Shown: one piece after another, positions 1-9,200 of the stretch
Numbering within the stretch: the stretch's first letter is position 1
How the letters are laid out: every line of letters starts with the position of its first letter
IMG/VR virus record: IMGVR_UViG_3300042465_002049
Coordinates: 1-22,559 of that record
Length of the DNA: 22,559 nt
DNA from: a virus
Strand: one strand, 5' to 3'
Program-made: the position numbers and the translations under genes
The notes under the pieces: model-generated
Told to the model about the DNA's origin: nothing
Database searches by the model: none
Seen by the model: the letters and a program-made list of their open reading frames with translations, nothing else

Positions 1-13
1 TGGAGTACGTTAC

Positions 14-1513
14 GTGGCTGATATCATCACTCCTAACGCTAAATTAGCACTCATTACTCCTACCAGAAACAACTGGTCGGATGCTGCTAATAAGAATTTT
101 GAAGCGATTGATGCTATTATTGGCACGTACTTCATTATCAATCAGTTGCAGGGACCGTGGACTAATTCTACGGTCTACGCTGTAAATGATACTGTTATTG
201 ATTCCGTCACTAGTTCTGTTTGGACGGCATTAGTAGCACATACTTCTGCTGCTATTCCTACTACGTTTGCACAAGATCGTGCTGCAAATAGTTCGTATTG
301 GGCAACGTATGCTGCACCTGCTACGGCTCGTGGTGTATGGACTATTAATACACAGTACAAGTTGAATGACTTTGTTGTATCAGGCGCACAGTATGCTATC
401 TGCATAGCTTCGCATACATCAGGAGCTACGTTTGCTGCTGATTTGGCGTTGGGTAAGTGGTCTGTGCTGATTGATCTGTCTACAGTCAGTAGCACGATCA
501 TGCCCGCACCTAGTGGTGGTGATGCTAACAAGTTTACTGTAATCAATGGTACGGGCAGTGGTTATACACTGGTATCATCGAGCAGCGCGTTGTCATTGTT
601 AGGTGGCACTAGTATTGGTATCGGTGTATTGCAAGCAGCTTCTACTGCGGCAGCACGTACTGCGATCAATGCTCAGATTGCTGGTAGTTACCAAGCACAG
701 TCTACGTATCTGTCTGCTATTGCGGGTCTTACTGTTACCGCTAATACGTTTCCCTATTTTAATGCTGGTCCTACTGCATCACTAGGTACAATCTCAACGT
801 ATGGTTTGAGTCTTGTTGATGATGCAAATGCTGCTGCTGCACGTACTACACTAGGACTTGGCACTGCGGCTGTAACGGATACAGGCACAAGTGCAGGAAA
901 CACTGTAGTACTTAATGGCAGTGCTCAACTTCCTGCTGTTGATGGTTCGTTGCTCACTGGCATTGCTTCGGCGTGGGAAACTGGCGATCTTTCTATCAGT
1001 ATGCGTACGTCAAAGAGTGTGGGTTGGGTACTCATTAATGATGGCTCTATTGGCAATGCCGCTAGTGCAGCTACGATGCGAGCGAATGCTGATACGTCTG
1101 CACTCTTTACGTTGTTGTGGACTAATTGCAGTGACGCATTGTGCCCTGTTTCTGGAGGACGAGGTGCAAATGCTGCGGCAGACTTTGCAGCAAACAAGAG
1201 ACTGACTCTTACACCTATGCTTGGTCGTGCATTGATTAATGCTGGTGCGGGCAGTGGTCTTACTACACGTACACTTGGATCGGCATTTGGTGCAGAAACA
1301 GTTAGTGCTCCTGTTGTAAGTCATAGTCATACAGCATGGAATATTATTGCGACTACGCCAAATACTGGTTATGTAGGTGCTGAGCCTTCAATCAACATGC
1401 TTACTGACGCTAGCTTTTCTAATGGAGGTGTAACAGGAACCACCTCTAGCGGTACTAATCCAATGAGCGTAGTTCAGCCGGGCGCTGCTGTAAACGTGTT
1501 TATTCATCTTTAA
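14..1513 (+). CDS. Tail fibre / tail-collar-like protein
   Basis: A 499-residue protein, probably a tail fibre or receptor-binding protein. The N-terminus (about residues 1-40, with NNWSDAANKNFEAID) resembles the attachment regions of phage tail proteins. Residues about 48-98 and 107-153 are two similar modules with the pattern W..N..Y..ND.V......W/Y......HTS, resembling small carbohydrate-binding modules. Residues about 200-315 are the Ala/Thr-rich low-complexity stalk typical of fibres (AAARTTLGLGTAA). The last ~180 residues resemble tail-collar/fibre-tip domains: GWVLINDGSIGNA, a SHSHT motif and the ending NPMSVVQPGAAVNVFIHL. The start is GTG at 14 with GGAG at 2-5. The same frame is open to the left edge, so a longer form cannot be excluded, but the ribosome site fits GTG. 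Another frame ends with TGA at 19-21, so an upstream gene may overlap the start by 8 bases. Role inferred from architecture; no receptor is known. Confidence 0.8.
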   Translation: MADIITPNAKLALITPTRNNWSDAANKNFEAIDAIIGTYFIINQLQGPWTNSTVYAVNDTVIDSVTSSVWTALVAHTSAAIPTTFAQDRAANSSYWATYAAPATARGVWTINTQYKLNDFVVSGAQYAICIASHTSGATFAADLALGKWSVLIDLSTVSSTIMPAPSGGDANKFTVINGTGSGYTLVSSSSALSLLGGTSIGIGVLQAASTAAARTAINAQIAGSYQAQSTYLSAIAGLTVTANTFPYFNAGPTASLGTISTYGLSLVDDANAAAARTTLGLGTAAVTDTGTSAGNTVVLNGSAQLPAVDGSLLTGIASAWETGDLSISMRTSKSVGWVLINDGSIGNAASAATMRANADTSALFTLLWTNCSDALCPVSGGRGANAAADFAANKRLTLTPMLGRALINAGAGSGLTTRTLGSAFGAETVSAPVVSHSHTAWNIIATTPNTGYVGAEPSINMLTDASFSNGGVTGTTSSGTNPMSVVQPGAAVNVFIHL

Positions 1514-1525
1514 GGACTAATGAAC

Positions 1526-1843
1526 ATGTCCACTGAAAAGCTTGAGAAAGTTGCTTGGTTGAATCAGATCAGTCTCGGAAACGTACTGACTATCCTAGGG
1601 GGTATCATTGCGGTCGGGATGATCTATGGCACTACACTTACGCGAGTACAAGCAGTAGAAACTAAGATAGAGCTAAATGAGATTGCTGATCGCAAATCGA
1701 TAGATTCAATAGGCATCATGAAAGAAAGAGCATCTGAAATTTCTACAGAACAAAAATCATTTCGGCGTGATATAGATCGCATCAGCGAACAGCTTACACG
1801 AATTGAAATCTTGCTTCGTCGTCCTGTCTCGCCAAGTCCGTAG
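1526..1843 (+). CDS. Small membrane protein with coiled coil, lysis cassette
   Basis: A ~105-residue protein with one hydrophobic segment near the N-terminus (VLTILGGIIAVGMIYGTTL) followed by a charged helical region likely to form a coiled coil and a Pro-rich tail (RRPVSPSP). The first ATG (1520) has AAGGA only 3 bases upstream; the second ATG (1526) has it 9 bases upstream, so 1526 is the better start. It lies directly before the holin and endolysin genes. One N-terminal membrane anchor plus a coiled coil would fit an accessory holin/antiholin or an inner-membrane spanin-like component, but no spanin partner with a lipobox was found in overlapping frames. The lysis role is inferred from position only. 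Confidence 0.7.
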   Translation: MSTEKLEKVAWLNQISLGNVLTILGGIIAVGMIYGTTLTRVQAVETKIELNEIADRKSIDSIGIMKERASEISTEQKSFRRDIDRISEQLTRIEILLRRPVSPSP

Positions 1844-1852
1844 GAGATTCTT

Positions 1853-2281
1853 ATGGCATTTCTAGGTGTTGCGGCAGTGATTCCCTCTATCATTGGTATT
1901 GCTGGAGGAGCAATTGATAAAGTCATTGACCACTACCTTCCGGATGCTCAAAAGGCGGCAGAATTTAAGCTTGAGGTCTACAAGTCACTACAAGCATCTG
2001 ACCTCGCACAGATTGATGTCAACAAAACAGAAGCAGCAAGTAGCAGTGTCTTTGTTGCAGGATGGCGTCCTTTTATTGGCTGGGTTTGCGGTGGTGCATT
2101 GGCTTATCAGTATATACTCCTACCTATCAGCATCTATATCGCGACTCTGATTAATGAGAAGTACGCCACTGTGCTGCTGAATGCTCCGAAGCTGGATGAC
2201 AATTTGTGGCAGCTTCTTATTGCGATGCTTGGTATGGGTGCGCTGCGTTCGTTTGATAAGTATCAAGGGACTTCAAAGTGA
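1853..2281 (+). CDS. 3TM holin (GTA-holin-like)
   Basis: A 142-residue membrane protein. It has a hydrophobic N-terminal stretch (FLGVAAVIPSIIGIAGGAI), a central charged helix (about 25-60), and a hydrophobic core with the signature AGWRPFIGWVCGGALAYQYI, then a last hydrophobic helix (WQLLIAMLGMGALRSFDK). The AGWRPF-GW core is characteristic of the 3TM holin family also found in gene transfer agents. Its role is to open the inner membrane so that the endolysin can reach peptidoglycan. AGGAG at 1842-1846 gives good spacing to ATG 1853. The stop overlaps the start of the endolysin gene (GTGA), a normal coupling for a lysis pair. Confidence in the family is high; topology is predicted by eye. 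Confidence 0.88.
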   Translation: MAFLGVAAVIPSIIGIAGGAIDKVIDHYLPDAQKAAEFKLEVYKSLQASDLAQIDVNKTEAASSSVFVAGWRPFIGWVCGGALAYQYILLPISIYIATLINEKYATVLLNAPKLDDNLWQLLIAMLGMGALRSFDKYQGTSK

Positions 2282-2712
2282 AGATCAGCGATCAGGGAAT
2301 TGCTTTGCTCATTGAGCGTGAGGGCAAGCGGAATACTGTCTATCTAGATACGGAAGGCTATCCGACTGTAGGTGTCGGTCATATGGACCCTACACTTGTA
2401 GTTGGTGATGTATGGACTGACGAGCAGGTAGAAGAAGCATTCCGCAAGGACATTGAACGATTTGAAGTAGCTCTCAATGATAATCTTACTGTAGATTTGT
2501 ATCACTTTCAGTACGATGCACTTCTGTCATGGCTGTTCAATGTTGGTGCAGGCTGGGCATCTAGAGCTACACTGATGAAGCTAGTCAATAAGGAAGAGTT
2601 TGAGAGTGCTGCTACTGAATTCAATAAGTGGCGCATTCCAGCATCAATTATTACTCGTCGTAATGGTGAGCGTGAGCAGTTTGCTGGTCGTAAGTTCGTA
2701 GCTAGGTGCTAG
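2278..2712 (+). CDS. GH24 endolysin (T4-type lysozyme)
   Basis: A 144-residue muramidase predicted to cut the MurNAc-GlcNAc beta-1,4 bond in peptidoglycan. The catalytic triad pattern of T4 lysozyme is visible: E15 in EREG, D24 in YLDTEGYPT, and T30, followed by VGVGH. The C-terminal FNVGAG...W region and the RRNGEREQF motif also match the family. Length is normal for a single-domain enzyme. There is no signal peptide or N-terminal membrane anchor, so release should depend on the upstream holin. The start is GTG, overlapping the holin stop by 4 bases. Confidence 0.95.
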   Translation: MKISDQGIALLIEREGKRNTVYLDTEGYPTVGVGHMDPTLVVGDVWTDEQVEEAFRKDIERFEVALNDNLTVDLYHFQYDALLSWLFNVGAGWASRATLMKLVNKEEFESAATEFNKWRIPASIITRRNGEREQFAGRKFVARC

Positions 2713-2713
2713 T

Positions 2714-3187
2714 ATGTATACTGTACGTGATGCTCAAGACATTGAAGTCTTTCAGCTAGTAGACATCAGTAAATTGGTACTGGTTGAGAGTCCTATATAC
2801 AAGGACATGATATTTGATGCAGAGAAGAGCGCAAATTATATTTATAGCGCAATTATGAAGCACGATGGTTGGTTCTTGCGTGTAATTGCTGATGAGAATA
2901 ATCGTATAGTTGGTGGATTGCTTGGGTGCATGGAAACTACAGTATTTGGACCTAACAAGATTGCGTATGATGTAACGGTGATGATGGAAACTGCACATCG
3001 CGGTCGTTGTGTTAAGCAACTAGTACAGGTCGTACAGGAATTCAAGCAGTGGGGCATCGATAACGGTGCTAAGCTGATTAAGTTAGGCGTATCTTCTGGC
3101 ATCAATATCGAGAAAGCTTCAATGTTCTTTGAGCATATGGGATTTGAGCGTATTGGTGCTTTGCACGGCTTTAAGGTAGGAGAATAA
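2714..3187 (+). CDS. GNAT-fold acetyltransferase-like protein
   Basis: A 157-residue protein with a GNAT-like layout: a beta strand (WFLRVIADENNRIVGGLLG), a second strand (AYDVTVMMETAHRG), a helix, then KLIKLGVSSGINIEKASMFFEHMGFERIG, which matches the end of GNAT domains (N..A..FYE..GF). The acetyl-CoA loop, normally Q/R-x-x-G-x-G/A, reads A-H-R-G-R-C, so both end positions are replaced. It starts 1 base after the endolysin stop and precedes a run of probable internal-virion proteins. T7 gp13, an internal virion protein gene in the same relative place, also looks GNAT-like to me, so this may be a structural or morphogenesis protein rather than an enzyme. That comparison is inference. Confidence 0.75.
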   Translation: MYTVRDAQDIEVFQLVDISKLVLVESPIYKDMIFDAEKSANYIYSAIMKHDGWFLRVIADENNRIVGGLLGCMETTVFGPNKIAYDVTVMMETAHRGRCVKQLVQVVQEFKQWGIDNGAKLIKLGVSSGINIEKASMFFEHMGFERIGALHGFKVGE

Positions 3188-3188
3188 C

Positions 3189-4109
3189 ATGAGTGGTGGT
3201 GGCGGTGGTGGTGGTTATCAACCAGATAACAGTCTAGCTATTGCTCAGTTGGCAGATCAACGCGCTAGAGAAGATCAAGCTCGTCGTGATGCTGAAAAGA
3301 AAGCTGCTGAAGCTAAGTTCATTACTGATCGTGATGCTGCATATGCTGCTGCTCAGGGAACAGGTCGTGATGTTCTAACTGGTCGCGGCTTGGACGTTAA
3401 TGAATTTGAAAGTATCATTAATCGTGCATTGACAGATCAGAAAGCGCGCATTCCTAGCGGCGATCTTAATCCTGCATCATACTTTACTACTGATATTATC
3501 AATAATGCACTGACACAAGAAGAGAATCAGCGCCGCATTCGTAACACTAGTCAAGTAAATAATGAATTTGCTCCAGGATTTGATCGTTCGTATATTGCAG
3601 ATACTGCTGATGATGCATACATCAATGAATTGCTTACTGGCCAGAGGAATCAGGCTACATCAGCTCTAGATTTCGCTCGCAAGCGTGGGCAGTTGAATGA
3701 TGCTGGATACAATAGTGCGATGGGTAAGTTGATTGAGCAGGAAGGTGGCGCTAGGTCTACGCTTGATACTCTTGGCTCTAGTGTACTCGGCAAGAATCGT
3801 AGCAGTCTGAGTGGCATTCGTGATAGGGCTAGCACTGGCGCTAATGCATACTCACTTGGTGGGCCGTTGTTCAGTCTTGATCCTTATAGGAATGAATTGA
3901 CTAGTGCTGTTGAAGGATTCAATAAGAATCTTAAGGGTGACATTACTAATGCACTTGGCGGTACGCAGTTGTTCAATGTGAATGACATTTTGTTGTCTGG
4001 CGCAAGGGCACAGGGACCGCAGAATCTGACTACCGCTAACGTGCCGGGTATGTTGCCTAAGAAGAATGCACAGGCTGATCGTGGTCTTGGAAGCACTGGT
4101 CAATTCTAA
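3189..4109 (+). CDS. Probable internal virion / structural protein (306 aa)
   Basis: A 306-residue protein I do not recognise by sequence. It begins with an unusual run of seven glycines (MSGGGGGGGYQPDNS), followed by an Ala/Arg/Lys/Glu-rich helical stretch (about residues 15-55, likely coiled coil), then mostly helical, polar sequence and a disordered C-terminus. No membrane segment or catalytic motif is seen. Start ATG 3189 follows an AGGAG-like site just upstream. Its stop shares a base with the next start (TAATG). Position between the GNAT protein and the large 1384-aa protein, and its helical composition, suggest a core or ejection component; this is inference. Confidence 0.72.
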   Translation: MSGGGGGGGYQPDNSLAIAQLADQRAREDQARRDAEKKAAEAKFITDRDAAYAAAQGTGRDVLTGRGLDVNEFESIINRALTDQKARIPSGDLNPASYFTTDIINNALTQEENQRRIRNTSQVNNEFAPGFDRSYIADTADDAYINELLTGQRNQATSALDFARKRGQLNDAGYNSAMGKLIEQEGGARSTLDTLGSSVLGKNRSSLSGIRDRASTGANAYSLGGPLFSLDPYRNELTSAVEGFNKNLKGDITNALGGTQLFNVNDILLSGARAQGPQNLTTANVPGMLPKKNAQADRGLGSTGQF

Positions 4110-4576
4110 TGGATGGCGTACTGATCGTTGCTCATAAACATATTCCTGCAATGGATGCGCCTTCGGTACAGAAGGTACGTGATCTTGAGAAGGAATTGTT
4201 GAAGTTACCGCAAGGACAGTACGACACTAATCATGTGATTCATGCTGGTATGTATGCACGTACATTGATTACTCCTCCGTATACGTTGATTACTGGCGCA
4301 CTGATTAAGATACCTACTATTCTTATTACTCATGGTGAGATTACTGCGTACGTTGGAAATGGTGTAGTACGGTTGCACGGATACAATGTGTTGCCTGCTA
4401 GTGCTGGTCGTAGGCAGGCAGTATTCTCACATGATACTATGGCGCATTATACTATGATGTTTCCTACTACACATAAAACTGTCGAAGAGGCAGAAAAACA
4501 ATTCACGGACGAGTATGATTTGCTTGCTTCTCATAGGGATGAGAAGTTTAATTATACCGTAGTTACGGGAGAGTAA
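4109..4576 (+). CDS. Small cupin-like beta-barrel protein
   Basis: A 155-residue protein. The middle (about residues 40-120) is a series of short beta-prone stretches: HAGMYARTLITPPYTLITG, PTILITHGEITAYVG, VRLHGYNVLPASAGRRQAVFSHDTMAHYTMMF. This is the pattern of a cupin (RmlC-like) barrel, with several His residues, but the full metal-binding motif is not clear. The C-terminal ~35 residues (KTVEEAEKQFTDEYDLLASHRD) are helical and acidic. The start overlaps the previous stop (TAATG). A structural or assembly role in the virion block is likely by context. The fold assignment is tentative. Confidence 0.65.
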   Translation: MDGVLIVAHKHIPAMDAPSVQKVRDLEKELLKLPQGQYDTNHVIHAGMYARTLITPPYTLITGALIKIPTILITHGEITAYVGNGVVRLHGYNVLPASAGRRQAVFSHDTMAHYTMMFPTTHKTVEEAEKQFTDEYDLLASHRDEKFNYTVVTGE

Positions 4577-4577
4577 T

Positions 4578-5570
4578 ATGGCAGGTTGGGTTGCTGGCGC
4601 AGGACTAGCCGGCTCGTTACTATCTACTGGCGGATCGTTGCTATCTGCTAGTCAGCAGCAGAGCAGTCAGCAAGAAAGTTTGCGCCAAGCGCAACAGAAT
4701 TATATGCTTCAGAAGCAGATTGCAGAACAGCAGCAGCGTATGGCTGAAGCTGGTCGCACTGATGCGGCTGGTAATCGTGTGTACTTCAATGGCAAGGATT
4801 GGGTAACTGAACCTACTGCTGCCACGAAGAGCATTATTGATGCGTCGCAAGCTAACGAACGCGAACAACAGGTAAAGGGTGGTACTCGTCGTGAGCTTGG
4901 ACAAGCCAATAACTTCGCTTCAAGAGAAAACGCAGCTAATGAAGCTGCTTCCGTGCTTCGTATGCTACGAGATAGGGTTGGAGCGCCTACCGAAGAAGGA
5001 GTTAGAGGTAGAGGTGCTATTGCAGCAGCTACTGAAGCAGGGTCGAATAGAGATTTGCTAGTTGATGCTGTTGCACGCAACACTATTCGTAGTGGTGGCG
5101 GTGCTAGCAATACGATTGGTAGGACGTTGGATAATATCGAGTCTGGTGCTGCTGATAACCTGCGTACTGCACTTGCTAAGAATGATGCTATTGCACCTGA
5201 ACAGTATCGTGTTGCTAATGAAGGCTGGGAGACTGGCCGTGCTAACAAGTTCAATCCGTTGAATGCTGTTGGTAGTAACATTACTGATGCGCCGTTTGCT
5301 CCTACTCAAGTGGGTGCGCCTATTGATGCATCACTGAATCAGGCTGCTGCGTACGGTGCTACTACTTCTGGTAAGAATGCTACTAATTTGAATGCTGGTT
5401 CTGCATTGATTAGTGGAGTGCAGCAGACGCCTATGCCTTGGGGCAGTGCTATCGGTAGCATTACTGATGCAGTTAAAGCGTATATGCGTGGACGTAGTGG
5501 TTCTAGTCGCAATGCTGGTGATAATACTGATAGAAATGATCCATCTTACAATAGTGGAAGGCCGTACTAA
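4578..5570 (+). CDS. Probable internal virion protein with Q-rich coiled coil (330 aa)
   Basis: A 330-residue protein of unknown family. The N-terminus is a Gly/Ala/Leu hydrophobic stretch (VAGAGLAGSLLSTGGSLLSA), followed by a Gln-rich coiled coil (about residues 26-57). A small module with RVYFNGKDWV follows, then Ala-rich helical sequence and a polar, Asn/Ser/Gly-rich C-terminus that looks disordered. A hydrophobic N-terminus plus Q-rich helix is common in phage core or ejection proteins that enter the membrane, so a part in DNA ejection is plausible. It starts 1 base after the previous stop and its own stop overlaps the next start (TAATG). Confidence 0.7.
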   Translation: MAGWVAGAGLAGSLLSTGGSLLSASQQQSSQQESLRQAQQNYMLQKQIAEQQQRMAEAGRTDAAGNRVYFNGKDWVTEPTAATKSIIDASQANEREQQVKGGTRRELGQANNFASRENAANEAASVLRMLRDRVGAPTEEGVRGRGAIAAATEAGSNRDLLVDAVARNTIRSGGGASNTIGRTLDNIESGAADNLRTALAKNDAIAPEQYRVANEGWETGRANKFNPLNAVGSNITDAPFAPTQVGAPIDASLNQAAAYGATTSGKNATNLNAGSALISGVQQTPMPWGSAIGSITDAVKAYMRGRSGSSRNAGDNTDRNDPSYNSGRPY

Positions 5571-6292
5571 TGACCGTATCAACTCGTACTAGTGCTCCTT
5601 CTTACAAAATCTTTGAGCCTGATACGCTCGATGCTGTCTATGCTAAGGGCAATCTTGACCCTATCATGGGCGGCATTTCGTATGCATTTGGCAGTGCTCA
5701 TAAGCAGAACAAGGCTGAGTATCGAGATCAATATCTAGCTAGCCAAGAGAAGTTTAACAGAATGGCTGCTACTCTTGATGCTATGGAAATGGATAGCAAG
5801 ACTAAGCAAGAAGCTATGAAGCTCGGTGTTGCATTGATTAAAGAAGGTGAGGACCCTATCAAGATCATTGGCGCAAGTAATGTATATGCCAATCCTGCTG
5901 ATAGTTCGTTGCCTGCATTGAAGCGTAATGAGTTGCAGGCTTCTATCAATGCGAAGAATGCAAGTGCGTCTGCTAGTGGTAAAGAAGGCTACGATACTAT
6001 TTCGACTGTTACTACACCTCCAGGCAGCAATCAGACGGTTACAGTAACACAGAAGCGTCCTGCAGGTAAGATGAGTACTGCTGCTCCTAGCACAGTCGAT
6101 CCTACTACTAGTACTCCTGTAGCACCTAATGCGAATGCTGCTGCTGTTACTAGACAACAGATTCAGGCTCGCGCAGAAGCTGCTGTTGGGCGTGGTGCTA
6201 AGATCATTGACCAGTCTCCTAGCGGTGCTACGTTGTGGCAGGGACCGAAAGGTACTGCAACATTCAAGCCTGATGGAACAATGGTGCGGTAG
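5570..6292 (+). CDS. Probable structural protein (240 aa)
   Basis: A 240-residue protein I do not recognise. The first ~115 residues are helical and charged (AEYRDQYLASQEKFNRMAAT and following). A Ser/Thr/Pro/Ala-rich linker (about 130-190) comes next. The C-terminal ~45 residues carry a compact motif, AKIIDQSPSGATLWQGPKGTATFKPDG, which reads like a small beta hairpin unit. No membrane segment is seen. Translation is probably coupled to the previous gene (TAATG overlap) and it lies 5 bases before the 1384-aa gene. The function is unknown; virion location is inferred from context. Confidence 0.68.
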   Translation: MTVSTRTSAPSYKIFEPDTLDAVYAKGNLDPIMGGISYAFGSAHKQNKAEYRDQYLASQEKFNRMAATLDAMEMDSKTKQEAMKLGVALIKEGEDPIKIIGASNVYANPADSSLPALKRNELQASINAKNASASASGKEGYDTISTVTTPPGSNQTVTVTQKRPAGKMSTAAPSTVDPTTSTPVAPNANAAAVTRQQIQARAEAAVGRGAKIIDQSPSGATLWQGPKGTATFKPDGTMVR

Positions 6293-6297
6293 TACAC

Positions 6298-9200
6298 ATG
6301 GTTGATTATACAATCGATCCTGATAGACTTGCTGAATACGAAAAAGAGAGGGGTTGGGGGCCTCTTAGCAGGGCTGACTCTAAAGTACTTGGTGGCTATG
6401 TAGGTATGGGTATTGCAGAAATTCCTGCATTGCCTACTACTATTTACAATCTAGCTGCTAAGGCAGTGCGAAATATCCCAGCTAACATTCCTCTTATCGG
6501 TCCTGCTGCCGCTGCAATTCGTACAGTTGCTACGAATGAAGAAGGCAAGATATACGGTGAAGAAGGTGCTGGCGAGATTAGTGACGCCATCAACAAGAAT
6601 GCTAAAGATTGGGGTAGCAAGCTAGCAGGTCGTGAGCTAGAGCCGGGACTATTGAAGGATAATTCACCGATCGATAAGTTTGGTACTGTAGTAAACATTG
6701 CTACCAATATGATTCCTGTTGGTGGCGGTCCTATTAAGGCATTGGCTGATGGAGCTAAGAATGTCAATACAGGTATCAAGGCTATTGACAAAACTGTACC
6801 CATGCTATCAGAAGCTGCGGGCTTTCTGTCACCGTTTGTACCGACGAATTCTCCCAAGACTCTGATCGCTGCTAATCTTGGTATTGGTGGTGCATTGACT
6901 GTTGCTGCTGATGTTGCTGAGGATATGCTAACGCCTAAGAAGGCAGAAGATGATCCTGAGTTGCAACAGAAGATTCAGTTCTTCCGCGATCAGTGGGGCA
7001 CTATTGATACTGCCGTAGATCAGCAAGCTAAGGCTGGTGGTGATCTTGCTATCGATGGTGTTGGTCAGGCATTTGATGCATCTAAAGATGTAGAGACTCA
7101 AAAGGCTATCGAAGCATTCAGAGCTACTGATTGGAGCAATCCTGTAGATGTAGAGACTAAGAAGCAAAATGTAATTGCTGCTGGCTTGCCTGATCTTGAA
7201 GATTACAAGGGTGCGGCTCTTGGCGTTGCTGCTATTGGTATTGGTCTTGGTGTTGCATACACAAAGCGTGCCGCACTGAGCAACAAGATGGCTGAGTTTA
7301 TTGGTGGTAAGGAATTCAGCAAGATTGCGAAAGAAGATGCAGTCTCTAAGCCAAATGCTACTAATCTTAGCGGTGGCGATATGTTCGCTACACAGACTGC
7401 TGACTACTCTATCCCTATTAAACGTGAGTCATTGCGTCCCGAAGAAATGGGAGCTAGGGCTGAGAAGGTTGCTGCTGCATCGAAGGTACAGTTCAAGCAT
7501 CTTGAGGAAGATGGACTGATTGCTAACTCTAATGTGAAATTGAATCGTCCTCTTGCGGACTTCGTACGTGATGTGCAGGCACTTGGTAACGATCCTGTTA
7601 AGATAAAGATGTATCGTGATGCAGCTAATGCCGGTGCAGAGAGCAATAACAGAATTCGTATGTGGCTTGAAGGTGAAAAGCCAGTAGGTGTAGGCACTCG
7701 TAACGTCGCTGATCCTGCGTTGATTGGTGAGTACACTAATTATCTAAACACGCAGCGTCGTAAGGTTGCTCCGGGCACTGCTACTACTCAAGCACAGTTG
7801 GATGCTATCGAAATGAAGTACTCATTTCATGGCCGTGATCCTCTTACTGATACTGTGCCTTCATTTGGAGACTTGCTTGCTATTCGTCGTGCTGCATATG
7901 CTGATCCTGTAGTTGGTCCATTGCTGCAAGAACATAAGAACATCATGCAGAAGATCGGTCTTGACTATAGACTTGAGAAGGGACTGATTACTAAAAAAGA
8001 ATACACTGATCTTAAGAATCTGCATCCTGACTACTTTCCTGTGCGTATTGAAGGGAAGCATATGTCTGCGCTAGAGTTGTCGCAGACTGGTGGCAGGTTG
8101 AATCGCGGTGATCCTATCAAGGAACTGTATCCGTATATTCATGAGACTGTTACAGACGTGGCACATGCTGAATTGAAGCGTGCTGCTATCATGGAATTGA
8201 AGGACAATGCACGTTCAGGTAACAAGCGTGCGATTGAGTTGCTTGGACGTGATGATATCTATTCAAAGAACAAGTACAACAAAGACAAGATGATTGAGTA
8301 TCGTGACTATAAGGGCAATGCTCGTATGGTCGAGATACGTGATCCTGTGTATCGCTATGCACTGAGTCAAGGTGCAGGCAGTGCTGCATTGCGTTTGAAT
8401 ACTGGACTTGTCAAGGCGTTGTCGATGCCTTCTCGCGTGTTGGAATCGTTGACTACTGGCCCCATTACTGCATTCGTAGGTGCGCCATTCGCTGCGGCTA
8501 ATGCTGCGTATGGTTCGCTTGCTACATTGATTAATCGTCCTGCTGGCACTGTTGCAGGATACATTGATAAGTTAGTGCAGGATACAGGTATTCTAGGCAA
8601 GGGTAAGGGTGGCGTCAATCGCGGTGTACGTGGTGATCCTACGTTCTACTTGCAAGTAGCTGCACAGATGCTGCCTAACATTACTGCTGTACTAGCTAAG
8701 AACGGTGCCGCTGCAATTGAGTCTGTAGCTCGTACAAATTCATGGTTCGCTCCGGCTGCTGGTAGTGCAACTATGGATGCATTTGCTAAGAGTATGTCTA
8801 ACTTTTACAAAGCATCAATGGTGAATCAGTTAGAGAAGCGTGGTTTGCAGGGTGGCGCTACACCTATGGCTAGAGTGACACAGCCTACTATGGCTGATCT
8901 AGAAGCGTCACTTACGCCTGCTGCTAGAGGCAGTAAGGGATGGCAAGTTACTCGTGACTTCTTGCATGATGCATTCGGCGCTATTGGTAATGCTCCGCAG
9001 GCTGCATACTTGAAGCAGAACATGGGGCGTGGAATGCAAGAAGGTATTCTTACGTCGCGTGTACGTAATGTGATGGGTGATCCTGCTAAAGTTGGTCGTA
9101 GTGATCTAGTCAATCAAGGTGTATTGCTTACTCCTTGGGGTGGTGTGACTGTTCAATCGTTTTCACGCTTTGCACACGCTGTTCGTACTAATCCTACTGG

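Noticed and set aside
14-1513. Diversity-generating retroelement target in the tail fibre
   Set aside because: No reverse transcriptase or template repeat is visible and the C-terminal codons do not show an AAY-rich variable region.
4709-5281. 190-aa open frame on the - strand
   Set aside because: Antisense to the 330-aa virion gene; composition mirrors the Ala/Gly codons of the real gene and there is no ribosome site or recognisable protein.
5735-6313. 192-aa open frame on the - strand
   Set aside because: Antisense to the 240-aa gene, rich in Ser/Arg/Cys as expected from a shadow frame.
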